Below are positions 28,076 through 36,307 of a stretch of DNA of 64,000 nucleotides, piece by piece. Position 1 is the first letter of the stretch. Each line of letters begins with the position of its first letter. The notes under the pieces were generated by a model. The model worked only from the letters and a program-made list of their open reading frames with translations, was not told the origin of the DNA and searched no databases. The stretch spans positions 62,001-126,000 of the forward strand of contig NZ_JAPFQO010000011.1 of assembly GCF_026241195.1 (NCBI RefSeq). The letters are read 5' to 3'. The stretch comes from Pontibacter anaerobius (GTDB lineage Bacteria > Bacteroidota > Bacteroidia > Cytophagales > Hymenobacteraceae). The translations under genes and the position numbers were made by a program.

Positions 28076-28110
28076 GAATTCCCCTCCTCGGAGGGGTTAG
28101 TGGTGGGTTC
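28076..28110 (+). repeat. Palindromic repeat before type IIG gene
   Basis: AATTCCCCTCCTCGGAGGGG followed by TTAGTGGTGGGTT, in plus orientation. It faces the copy at 27953-27983 and closes the DUF559 unit. Confidence 0.8.
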
Positions 28111-28218
28111 CTACACTCTCATAAACCTAAACCCCCCACCCCCCAATTCATCTCCCCAACTCACAAATATTTATCTCTTTTTCCCTATCTTGCTGTAGAA
28201 AACAAATGCTACCCACAC

Positions 28219-31200
28219 ATGCTGCAGCACCACACCCTGCGCCCGAAACAGGCACTGAACAAGGCTTACCTGAAACTCAAGACATCCCGGGAGGATATAG
28301 AACGGTTTAAGCGGGCGCTTACGGCCTTGCTGGATAGTATAAACCTGCAGGAAACGGAGGAGCATGCCAAAAACCACCTGCGCGATTTTCTGCGGTTGAC
28401 GTTTTATGATAAGTACGGCGTGAACACCAAAGGCAAGACCGACCTGGTGATCCATACCGGCAACACAACCAAGAGCAACGCCGGCGTGCTGCTGGAGGTG
28501 AAGCGGCCCACCAACAAGGCCGACATGCCCACCACCGACAACCTGAACTACAAGGCCACCCACGAGCTGCTGCTCTACTACCTGCGCGAGCGCCTGGAGC
28601 ATAACAACCACGACATGCGCCACCTCATCGTGACCAGCGTGCACGAGTGGTTCGTGTTTGATGCCCTGGAGTTTGACCGCCTGTTTTTCCGGAACACGCA
28701 GCTGAAGAAGGACTTTGCCGACTGGAGCGCCGGGCGAAAGGCCAGCGGCAGCACCGACTTTTTCTACAAGGAGATTGCCGCGCCCTACCTGGCCAAGCTG
28801 CAGGAAAGTATAAACTATACTTACTTCAACCTGAAAGACTACGAGAAGCCGCTGCGCAACAAAAACCCCAAGGACGATGTGAAGCTGGTGGCGCTATACA
28901 AGCTGCTCTCGCCGGCGCATTTGCTCAAAGAGCCCTTCGCCAACGACGCCAACTCCCTGGACCGCGACTTTTACCTGGAGCTGCTGCACATTATAGGCCT
29001 GGAGGAAGTGAAGGAGGGAGGCCGCAAGCTGATACGCCGCAAGGAGAAACCCAACCCCGGCTCGCTGCTGGAGGCGGCGTACCAGAAACTGCGCTCCGAA
29101 GACCTGATCTCAGGACTCGACAACCCCTACAGCTACGGCAGCACCCGCGAGGAGCAGCTGTTTAACGTGGCGCTTGAGCTGTGCATCACCTGGATGAACC
29201 GTATCCTGTTCCTGAAGCTGCTGGAGGCGCAGCTGGTAAGCTACCACCACGGCGACAAGAAGTATAACTTTATGGGCACGGCCAACCTCAAAGAGTTCGA
29301 CGACCTGAACGAGCTGTTTTTCGACGTGCTGGCCGAGCGCCCCGAGAACCGCAGCGCCAGCGTAAAGCACAGGTATAGCCACATCCCGTACCTCAACTCC
29401 TCGCTGTTCGAGACCACGGCGCTGGAGAAACGCACGTTGCGCATCTCTAACCTGAAAGACCGCAGCCTGCTGCCGCTTTACCCGCAAACCGTGTTCAGGC
29501 GCACCTTGGGCAAGGATTTTACCGGCAAGCACCCCGAGCTGCACACGCTGGAGTACCTGCTGCGCTTCCTGGGTAGCTACGACTTCGGGGCCGAGGGCAA
29601 GGAGGAGATACAGGAGGAGAACAAAACGCTGATAACGGCCTCGGTGCTGGGGCTTATTTTTGAGAAGATAAACGGCTACCGCGACGGCTCCTTCTACACG
29701 CCCGGTTTCATAACCATGTACATGAGCCGCGAGGCCATCCGCCGAGCGGTGGTGCAGCGTTTTTCCGAGAAGTATAACTGGAACATCGATGCCAATGGAG
29801 CCGATGCCGGTTTCGAATCCCTGCAGATTCACATTTCCAGGGCAAACGGCATGGCGCAGCTGCAAGAGTATAACCAGCTGATAAACAACCTGCGCATCTG
29901 CGACCCGGCCGTGGGGTCGGGGCACTACCTGGTGAGCGCCCTGAACGAGCTGATTGTGCTGAAGCATGAGCTGCGGCTGCTGCTGAGCCGCCAGGGCAAG
30001 CCGCTGCACTACGGAAGTATAGAAGTGCAGAACGATGAGCTGATCGTGACGGACCAGCACGGCGAGCCTTTCAGCTACAGCGTAACCGAGCACCCCGACG
30101 GCCAACGAAGTATAAACCCGCAGGTGCAGGAGCTGCAGGAGGCGCTCTTCCACGAGAAGCAGACCATTATAGAGAACTGCCTTTTCGGGGTGGATATTAA
30201 CCCAAACTCCGTGAAGATCTGCCGCCTGCGCCTTTGGATAGAGCTACTCAAAAATGCCTATTATACCGGCCCCGGAAGTATAAACGGCGAATTGAGCAGC
30301 CCGGTGTGCTACGCCAATACCAGCGGTCTGCGCGAGGGCTTTAATGATGAAGAATCCTGGAAATCAGTTAATAATCCTGATTCAGACAAGTATACCCAAC
30401 TGCAGACGCTGCCCAACATCGACATTAACATAAAGCAGGGCAACTCGCTGCTGAGCCGCTACCCGCTCTCCGCCGACCTGCACGAGGCCTTTGGCAAAAA
30501 GGGACACAGTTTGCAGGCCTACCGCGAGGCCGTGTACAAGTATAAGCACACCAACTCCAAGGCTGATAAAAAGCAGCTCCTGGCTTTTCTGGAGGAGATA
30601 AAGCAGGGCTTTAAGACCACGCTGGCCAACAACGACCCGCTGCGTCGCGACATGGCCAAACTGCGCGGACAGATTGCCGTGATGCAGGACCCGGACCTGT
30701 TCGGGGCCAAAAAAGTAGACAAGAAAGACCTGCAGCAAAAGCAGAAAACCCTGCAGAAACTGGAGGACGAGCGCGACGCCATCGAGACGAACAAAGTATA
30801 CGAGGGAGCTTTTGAGTGGCGCTTCGAGTTTCCGGAGGTGCTGGACGAGGAAGGCAAGTATAAAGGCTTCGATGTGGTGATCGGGAACCCGCCATACATA
30901 CGGCAGGAGGAGCTGGGCAACTTTAAAGTATACTTGCAGAAGCAGTTTCAAACATATGCAGGCACCGCCGACCTGTATGTATATTTTGTGGAGCGCGGCA
31001 TAGAACTGCTTCGCGAGGGCGGACAGTTCAGCTACATTTTGCCGAACAAATGGATGCGTGCCGGCTACGGACAGGCGCTGCGAGCCTGGCTGCAAAACCA
31101 TACCCTGGTGCAGCTGCTAGACTTCGGCGACTTGCCAGTATTTGAAGAAGCTACCACTTACCCGCTCATACTTGCCGTGGCAAAGTATAAACCCGAGGCT

Positions 31201-32232
31201 GGCTATACTTTTGAGGCCGCACCTATAAACACCCTGAAGTATGAGCAGGGGCTGGAGGCATACGTGCAGCAGCACAAGTATGAAGTACAAGCCGACCTGC
31301 TACCCGACTCCGGCTGGACGCTCTCCGACAGCACCGCACAGCAACTGCTGGAGAAGCTGAAAAACACCGGCACGCCGCTTGGAGAGTATGTGGAGGGTAA
31401 AATATACTACGGAATTAAAACGGGTTATAACGAGGCTTTTGTAATTGATGAAGCCACCAAAGACCAACTTATACTTGAAGACCCACGAAGTGCAGAAATC
31501 ATTAAGCCGTTTCTGGCTGGCCGTGATGTGAAGCGGTATCAACCACCGAAGTCGGAAAAGCATCTTATACTTTTCCCTTCCGGATTTACGAAAGAACGTG
31601 CCGGTAATGTAAATGAGCAACAAGCGTGGCAGTGGCTGCAGGATAATTATACTTCTGTAGCAGCATTTATGGCTCCCTTTGCTGAAAAGGCTAGAAAGCG
31701 TTTTGATAAAGGTAATTACTGGTGGGAGCTAAGAGCTTGTGCTTATTATGATGAGTTTGAGAAACCGAAGATTCTTTTCCAAGAGATTGCTACTTTCAAT
31801 GCTTTCACTTGGGATGTGACCGGTGCTTATTCTAACAACAAGACTTTTATTGTCCCTAATGTAGATTTATACTTGCTAGGACTCCTTAACTCAAAAGTAG
31901 TTTGGTATTTCTTAAATCAAGTAACTTCTAAACTACAGGGTGGAGCTTTAGCAATGCAAACACCTTATACTTTTCAGATTCCTATTGTATCTGATGACGA
32001 AGAAACGAAAGCAAGTATAACGCAGCTGGTGGAGCAGATACTAAGTATAAAACAAGCCGATGCCGCAGCCGATACGTCGGGGCTGGAGGCCGAGGTGGAT
32101 GTGCTGGTGTACCGCCTCTACCACCTCACCTACGAGGAAGTGCTGCTGGTGGAGCCGGGCTTTGCCATGTCGCGCGAGGCGTATACGTTAACCCCAGACC
32201 TCGCAGCAACGGGAGGCAGTGCAGGTGCCTGA
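28219..32232 (+). CDS. Type IIG restriction-modification enzyme (Eco57I-like methylase, TaqI-like specificity domain)
   Basis: A 1337-residue single-chain restriction-methylation enzyme. The N-terminal region has a PD-(D/E)XK-type site, Asp75 with Glu93-Val-Lys95 (GKTDLVIH ... LLEVKRP). The adenine-methylase core has motif I DPAVGSGHYL (from residue 562) and motif IV IGNPPYIRQ (Asn890). The C-terminal part (about 1010-1290) is the probable target-recognition domain and ends with a short helical tail. Partner genes (separate REase, specificity subunit, BREX genes) are absent, so it would act alone. Rows of the coding sequence are about 65% GC, but 31381-32010 is strongly AT-rich (row 31741 is 33%), matching the recognition domain. 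Recognition sequence unknown. Confidence 0.9.
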   Translation: MLQHHTLRPKQALNKAYLKLKTSREDIERFKRALTALLDSINLQETEEHAKNHLRDFLRLTFYDKYGVNTKGKTDLVIHTGNTTKSNAGVLLEVKRPTNKADMPTTDNLNYKATHELLLYYLRERLEHNNHDMRHLIVTSVHEWFVFDALEFDRLFFRNTQLKKDFADWSAGRKASGSTDFFYKEIAAPYLAKLQESINYTYFNLKDYEKPLRNKNPKDDVKLVALYKLLSPAHLLKEPFANDANSLDRDFYLELLHIIGLEEVKEGGRKLIRRKEKPNPGSLLEAAYQKLRSEDLISGLDNPYSYGSTREEQLFNVALELCITWMNRILFLKLLEAQLVSYHHGDKKYNFMGTANLKEFDDLNELFFDVLAERPENRSASVKHRYSHIPYLNSSLFETTALEKRTLRISNLKDRSLLPLYPQTVFRRTLGKDFTGKHPELHTLEYLLRFLGSYDFGAEGKEEIQEENKTLITASVLGLIFEKINGYRDGSFYTPGFITMYMSREAIRRAVVQRFSEKYNWNIDANGADAGFESLQIHISRANGMAQLQEYNQLINNLRICDPAVGSGHYLVSALNELIVLKHELRLLLSRQGKPLHYGSIEVQNDELIVTDQHGEPFSYSVTEHPDGQRSINPQVQELQEALFHEKQTIIENCLFGVDINPNSVKICRLRLWIELLKNAYYTGPGSINGELSSPVCYANTSGLREGFNDEESWKSVNNPDSDKYTQLQTLPNIDINIKQGNSLLSRYPLSADLHEAFGKKGHSLQAYREAVYKYKHTNSKADKKQLLAFLEEIKQGFKTTLANNDPLRRDMAKLRGQIAVMQDPDLFGAKKVDKKDLQQKQKTLQKLEDERDAIETNKVYEGAFEWRFEFPEVLDEEGKYKGFDVVIGNPPYIRQEELGNFKVYLQKQFQTYAGTADLYVYFVERGIELLREGGQFSYILPNKWMRAGYGQALRAWLQNHTLVQLLDFGDLPVFEEATTYPLILAVAKYKPEAGYTFEAAPINTLKYEQGLEAYVQQHKYEVQADLLPDSGWTLSDSTAQQLLEKLKNTGTPLGEYVEGKIYYGIKTGYNEAFVIDEATKDQLILEDPRSAEIIKPFLAGRDVKRYQPPKSEKHLILFPSGFTKERAGNVNEQQAWQWLQDNYTSVAAFMAPFAEKARKRFDKGNYWWELRACAYYDEFEKPKILFQEIATFNAFTWDVTGAYSNNKTFIVPNVDLYLLGLLNSKVVWYFLNQVTSKLQGGALAMQTPYTFQIPIVSDDEETKASITQLVEQILSIKQADAAADTSGLEAEVDVLVYRLYHLTYEEVLLVEPGFAMSREAYTLTPDLAATGGSAGA

Positions 32233-32326
32233 GCATGTACCTTAAAGTATAAAATGCCGTGCAGCAACAGTAGTTAGCAAAATAGATTTAACCTGAAACG
32301 TAAGGCAGCAGCTTTAACCTAAAAGT

Positions 32327-32560
32327 ATGGAAACCGAATTTAAATCAACTATTACATGCCCCCATTGCGGACACCGGAAGGAGGAGGAAATGCCAACAGA
32401 CGCATGCCAGTACTTCTATGAATGCGAAAGCTGCAAAGCCATACTTAAGCCCCTGCAGGGCGACTGCTGCGTGTACTGTAGCTATGGCAATGTAAAATGT
32501 CCGCCCATACAGCAGCAAAAAGGATGCTGCGGCGGGCAAAGCACCGGGCATCAAGTATAG
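32327..32560 (+). CDS. GDCCVxC-domain cysteine-rich small protein
   Basis: A 77-residue protein with eleven cysteines. It has a zinc-ribbon-like first half (TCPHCGH and CESCK pairs) and the diagnostic motif GDCCVYCSYGNVKCPP (about residues 49-64), with GCCGG near the end. This is the GDCCVxC family, small proteins that commonly sit beside mercury or other heavy-metal transport genes and in some organisms contain selenocysteine. Here all positions are Cys. It is directly upstream of the MerC-like gene (21-base gap), so both probably work in soft-metal handling (inference). Confidence 0.85.
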   Translation: METEFKSTITCPHCGHRKEEEMPTDACQYFYECESCKAILKPLQGDCCVYCSYGNVKCPPIQQQKGCCGGQSTGHQV

Positions 32561-32581
32561 TTTTCACCCACATTTCACCCC

Positions 32582-33004
32582 ATGAAACTGACAACCAGTA
32601 TTGATAAACTAGGCACGGCAGGCCTGTTTCTCACAGCCATACTTTCGCCCTGCTGTTTCCCGCTTTTTGCTTTTGCAGCTTCTGCGTTTGGCTTTGGCGG
32701 TGCCGAGCTTTTCGGCCCCTACACCATGTGGGTCTTCCAGGGTATGGTGCTGCTGGTGCTGGTGGGGCTATACCTGTCGTACCGGAAACACCGTTGCCTG
32801 TACCCGCTGCTGCTTGCCGTGCCGGGTGCACTGTTTATTTTCTACGGTTACCATTACAACGAAAGCGGCTACTGGTTATACTTCCTTTATGCGGGTATGC
32901 TGGCCCTGTTAGCGGCTTCAGCCTGGAACTACAGGCGCAGCAAACTGCACAGCACCTGCTGCACCATCCCGGCAAGTATAAAAACCAAACTTAAGCTATG
33001 CTAA
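32582..33004 (+). CDS. MerC-like heavy-metal membrane transporter
   Basis: A 140-residue protein with four membrane helices. The first helix carries the paired cysteines Cys24-Cys25 (ILSPCCFPLFA), the mark of MerC/MerT-type mercuric ion transporters. A second pair, STCC, lies in the C-terminal tail on the same side by topology. These would pass Hg(II) or a similar thiophilic ion inward. No merA reductase, merP or MerR regulator is in the window, so a complete mercury operon is not present here. The last seven bases overlap the HTH gene that follows. Confidence 0.8.
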   Translation: MKLTTSIDKLGTAGLFLTAILSPCCFPLFAFAASAFGFGGAELFGPYTMWVFQGMVLLVLVGLYLSYRKHRCLYPLLLAVPGALFIFYGYHYNESGYWLYFLYAGMLALLAASAWNYRRSKLHSTCCTIPASIKTKLKLC

Positions 33005-33537
33005 ACATAAACAAACTGCCCCTGCCGGAGGAGGCAAAACAAGAGATCCGGCATCATCACGACAAGCTGCTGGCCGTAACCGGCGTGAAGGTAGATATAC
33101 TGGAAGTAGGCCCCGAGATCATAAAAGTGCGGGTAGTGCAGCGGGAGCTGAAGAACGGCTATCTGCTAAACCAGCGGCAGTTGGTAGGCAGGGCAGCAAA
33201 TGTGGTAGCGCCACTGATGGACGGACCGCACAGGATACACTTTTACCCTTTAACCTATAAACCCGATTTCTCCATTGTTACCGCAGGCTGGCTACAAGAG
33301 AAACTGGCCGCGTTCAAACTCTCCCGCAACGACCTCGCCAAGCAAACCAACCTGGACAAGACAGCGATAGGCAGGATGTTGAAAGGCTACGAGCAGCCCA
33401 CACCGCCGCAGCAGGCCGCGCTGTACTATTACTTCCTGCTGCACGAGGTAAACCACCACATCCGCGAGTTCCTGGACTCCGACGACAACGCCCCGGCAGA
33501 AGACCTGTACGAGGTGGTAAGCGGGGAAGAAGTATAA
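32998..33537 (+). CDS. HTH-containing protein linked to MerC-like gene
   Basis: A 179-residue soluble protein. Residues about 105-145 form an XRE-like helix-turn-helix (LSRNDLAKQTNLDKTAIGRMLKGYEQPT). The N-terminal 90 residues are a separate alpha/beta domain (VKVDILEVGPEIIKVRVVQREL, then GPHRIHFYPLTY). There are no cysteines in a metal-sensor arrangement. The start overlaps the MerC-like stop by seven bases, so the genes are translationally coupled and this may be an autoregulator of the cluster. I do not recognise the family, and it is neither MerR nor ArsR type. Confidence 0.65.
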   Translation: MLNINKLPLPEEAKQEIRHHHDKLLAVTGVKVDILEVGPEIIKVRVVQRELKNGYLLNQRQLVGRAANVVAPLMDGPHRIHFYPLTYKPDFSIVTAGWLQEKLAAFKLSRNDLAKQTNLDKTAIGRMLKGYEQPTPPQQAALYYYFLLHEVNHHIREFLDSDDNAPAEDLYEVVSGEEV

Positions 33538-33854
33538 AACAACATGCCGCCGCCGGAGCGGGCGAGGGTAAGCCTCAACTACAAGCTACCAAGCTCCTGG
33601 CAGGACGACAATAAGAGGAGAAGGAAACGACACTGCCTACCAAAGCCCAGGCTGTTTCCTTAAGTGCTCCTTACTGGACGGCAAAAACTGACCATGCGGT
33701 AAAACCAAGGTTTTATGGCGTGGCCAGAAGAATGCTCCTAAACCACCCCGCCTCTTATACCCTGATTATCAACTGAGTATAATCTTTATTTTGTTGATTT
33801 CGTACAAATAAATATATAAAAAGTATCTAAAATGTATTTTATCGTGACATCTGT
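33538..33854. other. Intergenic region, promoter of the small gene at 33855
   Basis: The first half (to about 33740) is GC-neutral sequence without an ORF or a repeat I recognise elsewhere. The last 80 bases become AT-rich (TTGTTGATTTCG, then TATATAAAAAG) and probably form the promoter of 33855-34271. Confidence 0.4.
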
Positions 33855-34271
33855 ATGGAGGCACTTACCTACACCAAAGCCCTTGAGAAAGAATTTGTCA
33901 CGATCAGTTACAGCCAGGAGAGGCATTTTATCTGGAACGAGTGGAGAGGGGAGATACCAAGCCATGAGCTACGGGAGGCCATCCTGTTTTCCTGCCATTT
34001 TATACTTGATAATGGCGTAGAGTTTATACTTGCAGATTACACCCTGATGATCGCCCCCAGTTTAGACGATCAGATCTGGATCGCCAACCACTCCGCCGAA
34101 CTGCTCCGGCACAGCAAATTAAAACGTGTAGCCAACGTACTCGCCTCCGATATTTTCCAGCAAGTAGCCATCGAAACCATTTACGACATTGCTTCCGAGG
34201 TGCCCCTGCCTTGCGAGTCGAGGCACTTTGTATCCCTGGAAGATGCCCTGCAGTGGCTTTTCGAGGCCTAA
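33855..34271 (+). CDS. Small hypothetical protein, paralogue of 35126-35557
   Basis: A 138-residue soluble protein. A beta-rich start (EFVTISYSQERHFIWNEWRGEIP) is followed by a helix (SHELREAILFSCHFIL), a strand and turn (GVEFILADYTLMIAP) and a helix ending in SKLKRVANVLASDIFQQ. The order strand-helix-strand-DY-helix resembles the SpoIIAA/STAS-like proteins of Bacteroidota. This is a fold impression, not a family hit. The gene at 35126 is clearly paralogous (shared WNEWRG, ILADY/LLADY, KRVANVLA/RKVANLLA and IFQQ). The pair flanks a divergent lipoprotein gene. Confidence 0.65.
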   Translation: MEALTYTKALEKEFVTISYSQERHFIWNEWRGEIPSHELREAILFSCHFILDNGVEFILADYTLMIAPSLDDQIWIANHSAELLRHSKLKRVANVLASDIFQQVAIETIYDIASEVPLPCESRHFVSLEDALQWLFEA

Positions 34272-34606
34272 GCTTTTCTGCCGCTACTGCTGCCTTGCCT
34301 ACTTCAACACCGTACACGTTGAGATCGGTTTTTACCGAAGGTTAAATGGCTTTCTACCCCCGGGTTAAGCCTATGAAGCTTGCCAAAAAAATCCTTTCCG
34401 GATAACAAAAAATAGAATGAAGGTAATAGCCCTAGCTCCTCTGAGGGGAGTTGTAACATGTAGGGGCCCTCGCCAAAGCAGGGGGCAGGCAAGCGTTACC
34501 CGGTTGGTTCCCCTCCCTGGTGGGCTAGGGGTGGGTAAACGTGTCGCCTCCCTTCTATAGTTAGTTTTGAGCATGCACCTGCCTTACGCTGTGCAAGTGG
34601 CAAAGC
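34272..34606. repeat. Decayed palindromic repeat region
   Basis: No gene is seen. A GTAGGGGCCCTCGCC module (about 34461-34490) and a weak TTCCCCTCC...GGGGTGGGT palindrome (34508-34537) are present, both diverged from the forms elsewhere in the window. Confidence 0.55.
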
Positions 34607-34645
34607 AAAAGCGCCTGTTTACAGAAACAGGCGCTTTTGTTTTTA
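34606..34645. terminator. bidirectional intrinsic terminator
   Basis: AAAAGCGCCTGTTT pairs perfectly with AAACAGGCGCTTTT around ACAG and is followed by GTTTTT. It probably ends the minus-strand lipoprotein gene at 34681 and possibly plus-strand transcripts. Confidence 0.85.
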
Positions 34646-34680
34646 CTCAAGTATAAACAGCCGCTCGGGCTGCGCTTTGT

Positions 34681-34911
34681 TTAATCGTTATCCTCGTCTT
34701 CTACTTCAGCTTCCACGGTTTTGGTGCGTTGGGTGGTGTCGTACTCCACCACGGTTTCGGTAACTTCATACTCGGTGGCCACGGAGTCGCGGTCTACCAC
34801 CACGGTATTGTCTTCCTCGTTTTCCAGGCTGGTTGTTTTCTCGGTGTTCTCGCAGGCTGCCAGGCTCAGGGAGCCAACCAGGGCAGCGCTTGCTAAAATT
34901 ATCTTTTTCAT
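34681..34911 (-). CDS. Small acidic lipoprotein
   Basis: A 76-residue lipoprotein with signal MKKIILASAALVGSLSLAAC (Cys20). The mature part is very acidic and rich in Thr and Val (for example TEYEVTETVVEYDTTQRT) and ends EVEDEDND. It probably forms an extended or disordered surface segment. No family is recognised. It is divergent from the paralogue at 35126 and has its own terminator. Confidence 0.65.
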   Translation of the reverse strand: MKKIILASAALVGSLSLAACENTEKTTSLENEEDNTVVVDRDSVATEYEVTETVVEYDTTQRTKTVEAEVEDEDND

Positions 34912-35125
34912 AGTTGTATGCTTCTGTTATATAAAATTAAGTACAATTTCAGTTTCGTCAATTGTACTATACGCTTCTTAATACGGATAAAGTATACGAA
35001 AAGGTATCTTTCCACAGGTTCAGGCTGCACTTCTTTTTAATTTTTTTTAATACAATTTTCCCTGATCGGCCCTGTGTAACGTATTGTAAATAAGAAGCTT
35101 ATTGCGTCCACATTTAATCATTGCC

Positions 35126-35557
35126 ATGCTACTGAGTACACTGGAATTCACCACCATCCTAGACACCAAGTACCTCACCATTCGCCACTGTCCGGAAGAA
35201 AAGCTCCTCTGGAACGAGTGGCGCGGCGTTATACCCAGCCAGCAGCTACGGCAGGCAATAATCTACGACTGTAATTTTATACTTGAAAATGACGTAGAGC
35301 TGCTGCTGGCTGATTACCTTAACCTAAGCGCCCCCGTAGTGGAAGACCAGGTTTGGGTAGCACGGCACTCCGCACCGCTACTCCGGAAAAGCAGGCTCCG
35401 GAAAGTAGCCAACCTGCTGGCGCAAAACATCTTTCAGCAGTTAGCCGTCGAAAACTTCTACGAAAAGGAGGCCGTACTGCCCCGCAATTGCGTGCGAAGA
35501 GAGTTTGTATCTAATAACGACGCCCTGGTTTGGCTGCTATCAAGTTATAGCGGCTGA
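35126..35557 (+). CDS. Small hypothetical protein, paralogue of 33855-34271
   Basis: The start at 35126 gives 143 residues, beginning MLLSTLEFTTILDTKYLTIRH, aligned with the paralogue at 33855. Shared positions include LLWNEWRGVIPSQQLRQAI, LLLADYLNLSAP, DQVWVARHSAPLLRKS and RKVANLLAQNIFQQLAVE. The tail ends NNDALVWLLS, against LEDALQWLFE in the other copy. Its function is unknown; the conserved DY and Trp positions suggest a STAS/SpoIIAA-like fold. The last 18 bases overlap the convergent DoxX-like gene. Confidence 0.65.
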   Translation: MLLSTLEFTTILDTKYLTIRHCPEEKLLWNEWRGVIPSQQLRQAIIYDCNFILENDVELLLADYLNLSAPVVEDQVWVARHSAPLLRKSRLRKVANLLAQNIFQQLAVENFYEKEAVLPRNCVRREFVSNNDALVWLLSSYSG

Positions 35558-36307
35558 AGCCTGCACGGATTCTCCTCTTTTTCTTGCCCCCATAAATAGC
35601 CTGGCAACCAGCAGCAGCGCCTCTGCCAGTACCAGTCCGCCCAAATACCACTCGGCTTTCGTTATGCTTTTCCCCAGCGTCAGCACGGCCATGGCCACAA
35701 AGGGTAAGCTCAGCAGCAGCACATCCAGCTTGTGCTGCACGTCGCTGCGTGTAAGTGTCAGGGCAAAGGCCGCAAAGGCCAGTAAGGCAAACATGTTTGT
35801 AAGCAACAGGTTAACAGGGGCCGCTGCCAGCGTAAGCAGGCTAAAGCCCAGCCCCAGCCAGCTATACACATTCTGCCCGATCCGGTCTAAAGTGGTAGGT
35901 GTAACCTGGAAAGCCGTATTGGACTGCAGCAAAAACCGGAATTTGGGGTAGGCCATGGCTAGCAGCCATAGGTTTAGCAGCAGCAGAAAGGTATTAACGA
36001 CCGGTGTGCCTACCCACTGCTGCGAAACGGTTACGGCAAGTATGGCCACGTTCATCGGCACCAGCATAATGGCACCCAGCAAACTGAACCGCTGCGAGAG
36101 CAGCAGGGCACCGCATACTACCTGGCTCACGGCCACCACCTGCGCAAACAGGCCAAGCCCGTATGCTGCCAGCCGCTCCTCCAGCCAGGGCGGCCCGATT
36201 ATCTGGCCAAAGTTGCCGTGCGTAAGCTTGCATACGCCAGCGGATAGAAAGATGTACCCCAGGAACACCCGGATCAGGAGCGAGAGCAGGTCTTTGTTTT
36301 TCAGCAT
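35540..36307 (-). CDS. DoxX/MauE-like membrane protein
   Basis: A 255-residue integral membrane protein with about seven hydrophobic segments. The first half matches the DoxX-like four-helix unit: LLIRVFLGYIFLSAGVCKLTH near the N-terminus, then a helix with VVAVSQVVCGALLL and another with LGAIMLVPMNVAILAV. The second half adds three helices and a short basic tail. DoxX-type proteins are associated with membrane redox chemistry, but the role here is unknown. It is convergent with, and overlaps, the paralogue gene. Confidence 0.7.
   Translation of the reverse strand: MLKNKDLLSLLIRVFLGYIFLSAGVCKLTHGNFGQIIGPPWLEERLAAYGLGLFAQVVAVSQVVCGALLLSQRFSLLGAIMLVPMNVAILAVTVSQQWVGTPVVNTFLLLLNLWLLAMAYPKFRFLLQSNTAFQVTPTTLDRIGQNVYSWLGLGFSLLTLAAAPVNLLLTNMFALLAFAAFALTLTRSDVQHKLDVLLLSLPFVAMAVLTLGKSITKAEWYLGGLVLAEALLLVARLFMGARKRGESVQASAAIT

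Noticed and set aside
27521-28110. Palindromes as a CRISPR array
   Set aside because: Copies are in alternating orientation with irregular spacing and a gene between them.
29110-30153. 347-codon open frame on the minus strand
   Set aside because: It is antisense to the clear type IIG coding frame. The translation is low-complexity Leu/Val/Gln without domains, as expected opposite a GC-rich gene.
28219-32232. BREX PglX or a type I HsdM
   Set aside because: No BREX genes (pglZ, brxC, brxL) or hsdR/hsdS are adjacent. The chain carries its own nuclease-like N-terminus and C-terminal recognition domain, which fits type IIG.
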